This document shows, piece after piece, positions 33,883 to 33,897 of a stretch of 33,897 nt of DNA. The notes under the pieces were generated by a model that saw nothing but the letters and a program-made list of their open reading frames with translations, was not told the DNA's origin and made no database searches. Both the position numbers and the translations under genes were made by a program. This DNA is from Clostridia bacterium (GTDB lineage: Bacteria; Bacillota; Clostridia; Oscillospirales; Acutalibacteraceae): the NCBI GenBank assembly GCA_017436285.1, contig JAFSDL010000063.1, positions 1 to 33,897 on the forward strand, in the 5' to 3' direction. Position 1 is the first letter of the stretch, and each line of letters starts with the position of its first letter.

Positions 33883-33897
33883 ATGGCAAATACACAA
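33883..33897 (+). CDS. Start of a further gene, cut by the window end
   Basis: Only five codons are visible (MANTQ). AAAGGA lies 10 bases upstream of the ATG. It follows the transketolase genes on the same strand after 283 bases of repeat sequence, so it could belong to the same functional cluster, possibly with its own promoter. The product cannot be identified from five residues. Confidence 0.5.

Overview
The window looks like a chromosomal segment of an uncultured, anaerobic, low-to-mid GC Clostridia-type Firmicute, probably a gut glycan degrader. The support is strong AAGGAGG-type ribosome sites, TTGACA/TATAAT promoters, a KtrAB-type potassium system, split transketolase subunits, the UPF0237/UPF0210 pair, dockerin-like, GLUG and InlB-type repeats, and many carbohydrate-active enzymes. 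No rRNA, tRNA, CRISPR array, transposase or phage gene was seen. Everything below comes from reading the sequence and from known family motifs; no database search was run.

Layout. 1-1190: end of an ATP synthase operon (atpD 3' part, unusually short atpC, strong terminator). 1218-1900: two tandem small XRE regulators on the minus strand and, divergent from the second, a well-formed promoter and terminator that could make a small RNA. 1902-3977: minus-strand K+ uptake operon ktrB-ktrA. 4010-6394: a PAS-GGDEF diguanylate cyclase followed by a GH43-like enzyme. 6396-9153: UPF0237 (ACT), UPF0210 and a GNAT-like acyltransferase. 9152-10607: a minus-strand radical SAM protein. 10675-13771: an MFS transporter plus a DUF4091/GH123-like hydrolase behind a perfect consensus promoter. 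13786-18522: a 1554-residue secreted multidomain esterase with two internal dockerin-like modules, followed by a 55-residue small ORF and a repeat-rich spacer. 18978-25934: a five-gene operon (foldase-like lipoprotein, nitroreductase, mnmG, GH2, GH39-like). 25940-26525: a small XRE regulator divergent from a small conserved-looking ORF, with repeated AAGTATAG boxes between them.

26533-33897: the most interesting part. Two divergent operons share a 312-base control region that holds paired GTGAAT-N4-ATTCA operator-like palindromes. Leftward are a class III (GSA-aminomutase-like) PLP enzyme and a two-domain class II aldolase with a degenerate second domain. Rightward are a tandem SCP2-like protein, a second GSA-aminomutase-like enzyme, the two transketolase halves, and the start of a further gene. 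Aminotransfer, aldol cleavage and C2-unit transfer point to one catabolic or biosynthetic route for an amino-sugar, amino-polyol or similar compound that I cannot match to a named pathway.

Intergenic regions carry at least one dispersed repeat family (near 9030, 18780 and 33740) and a 110-base imperfect palindrome right after the transketolase genes.
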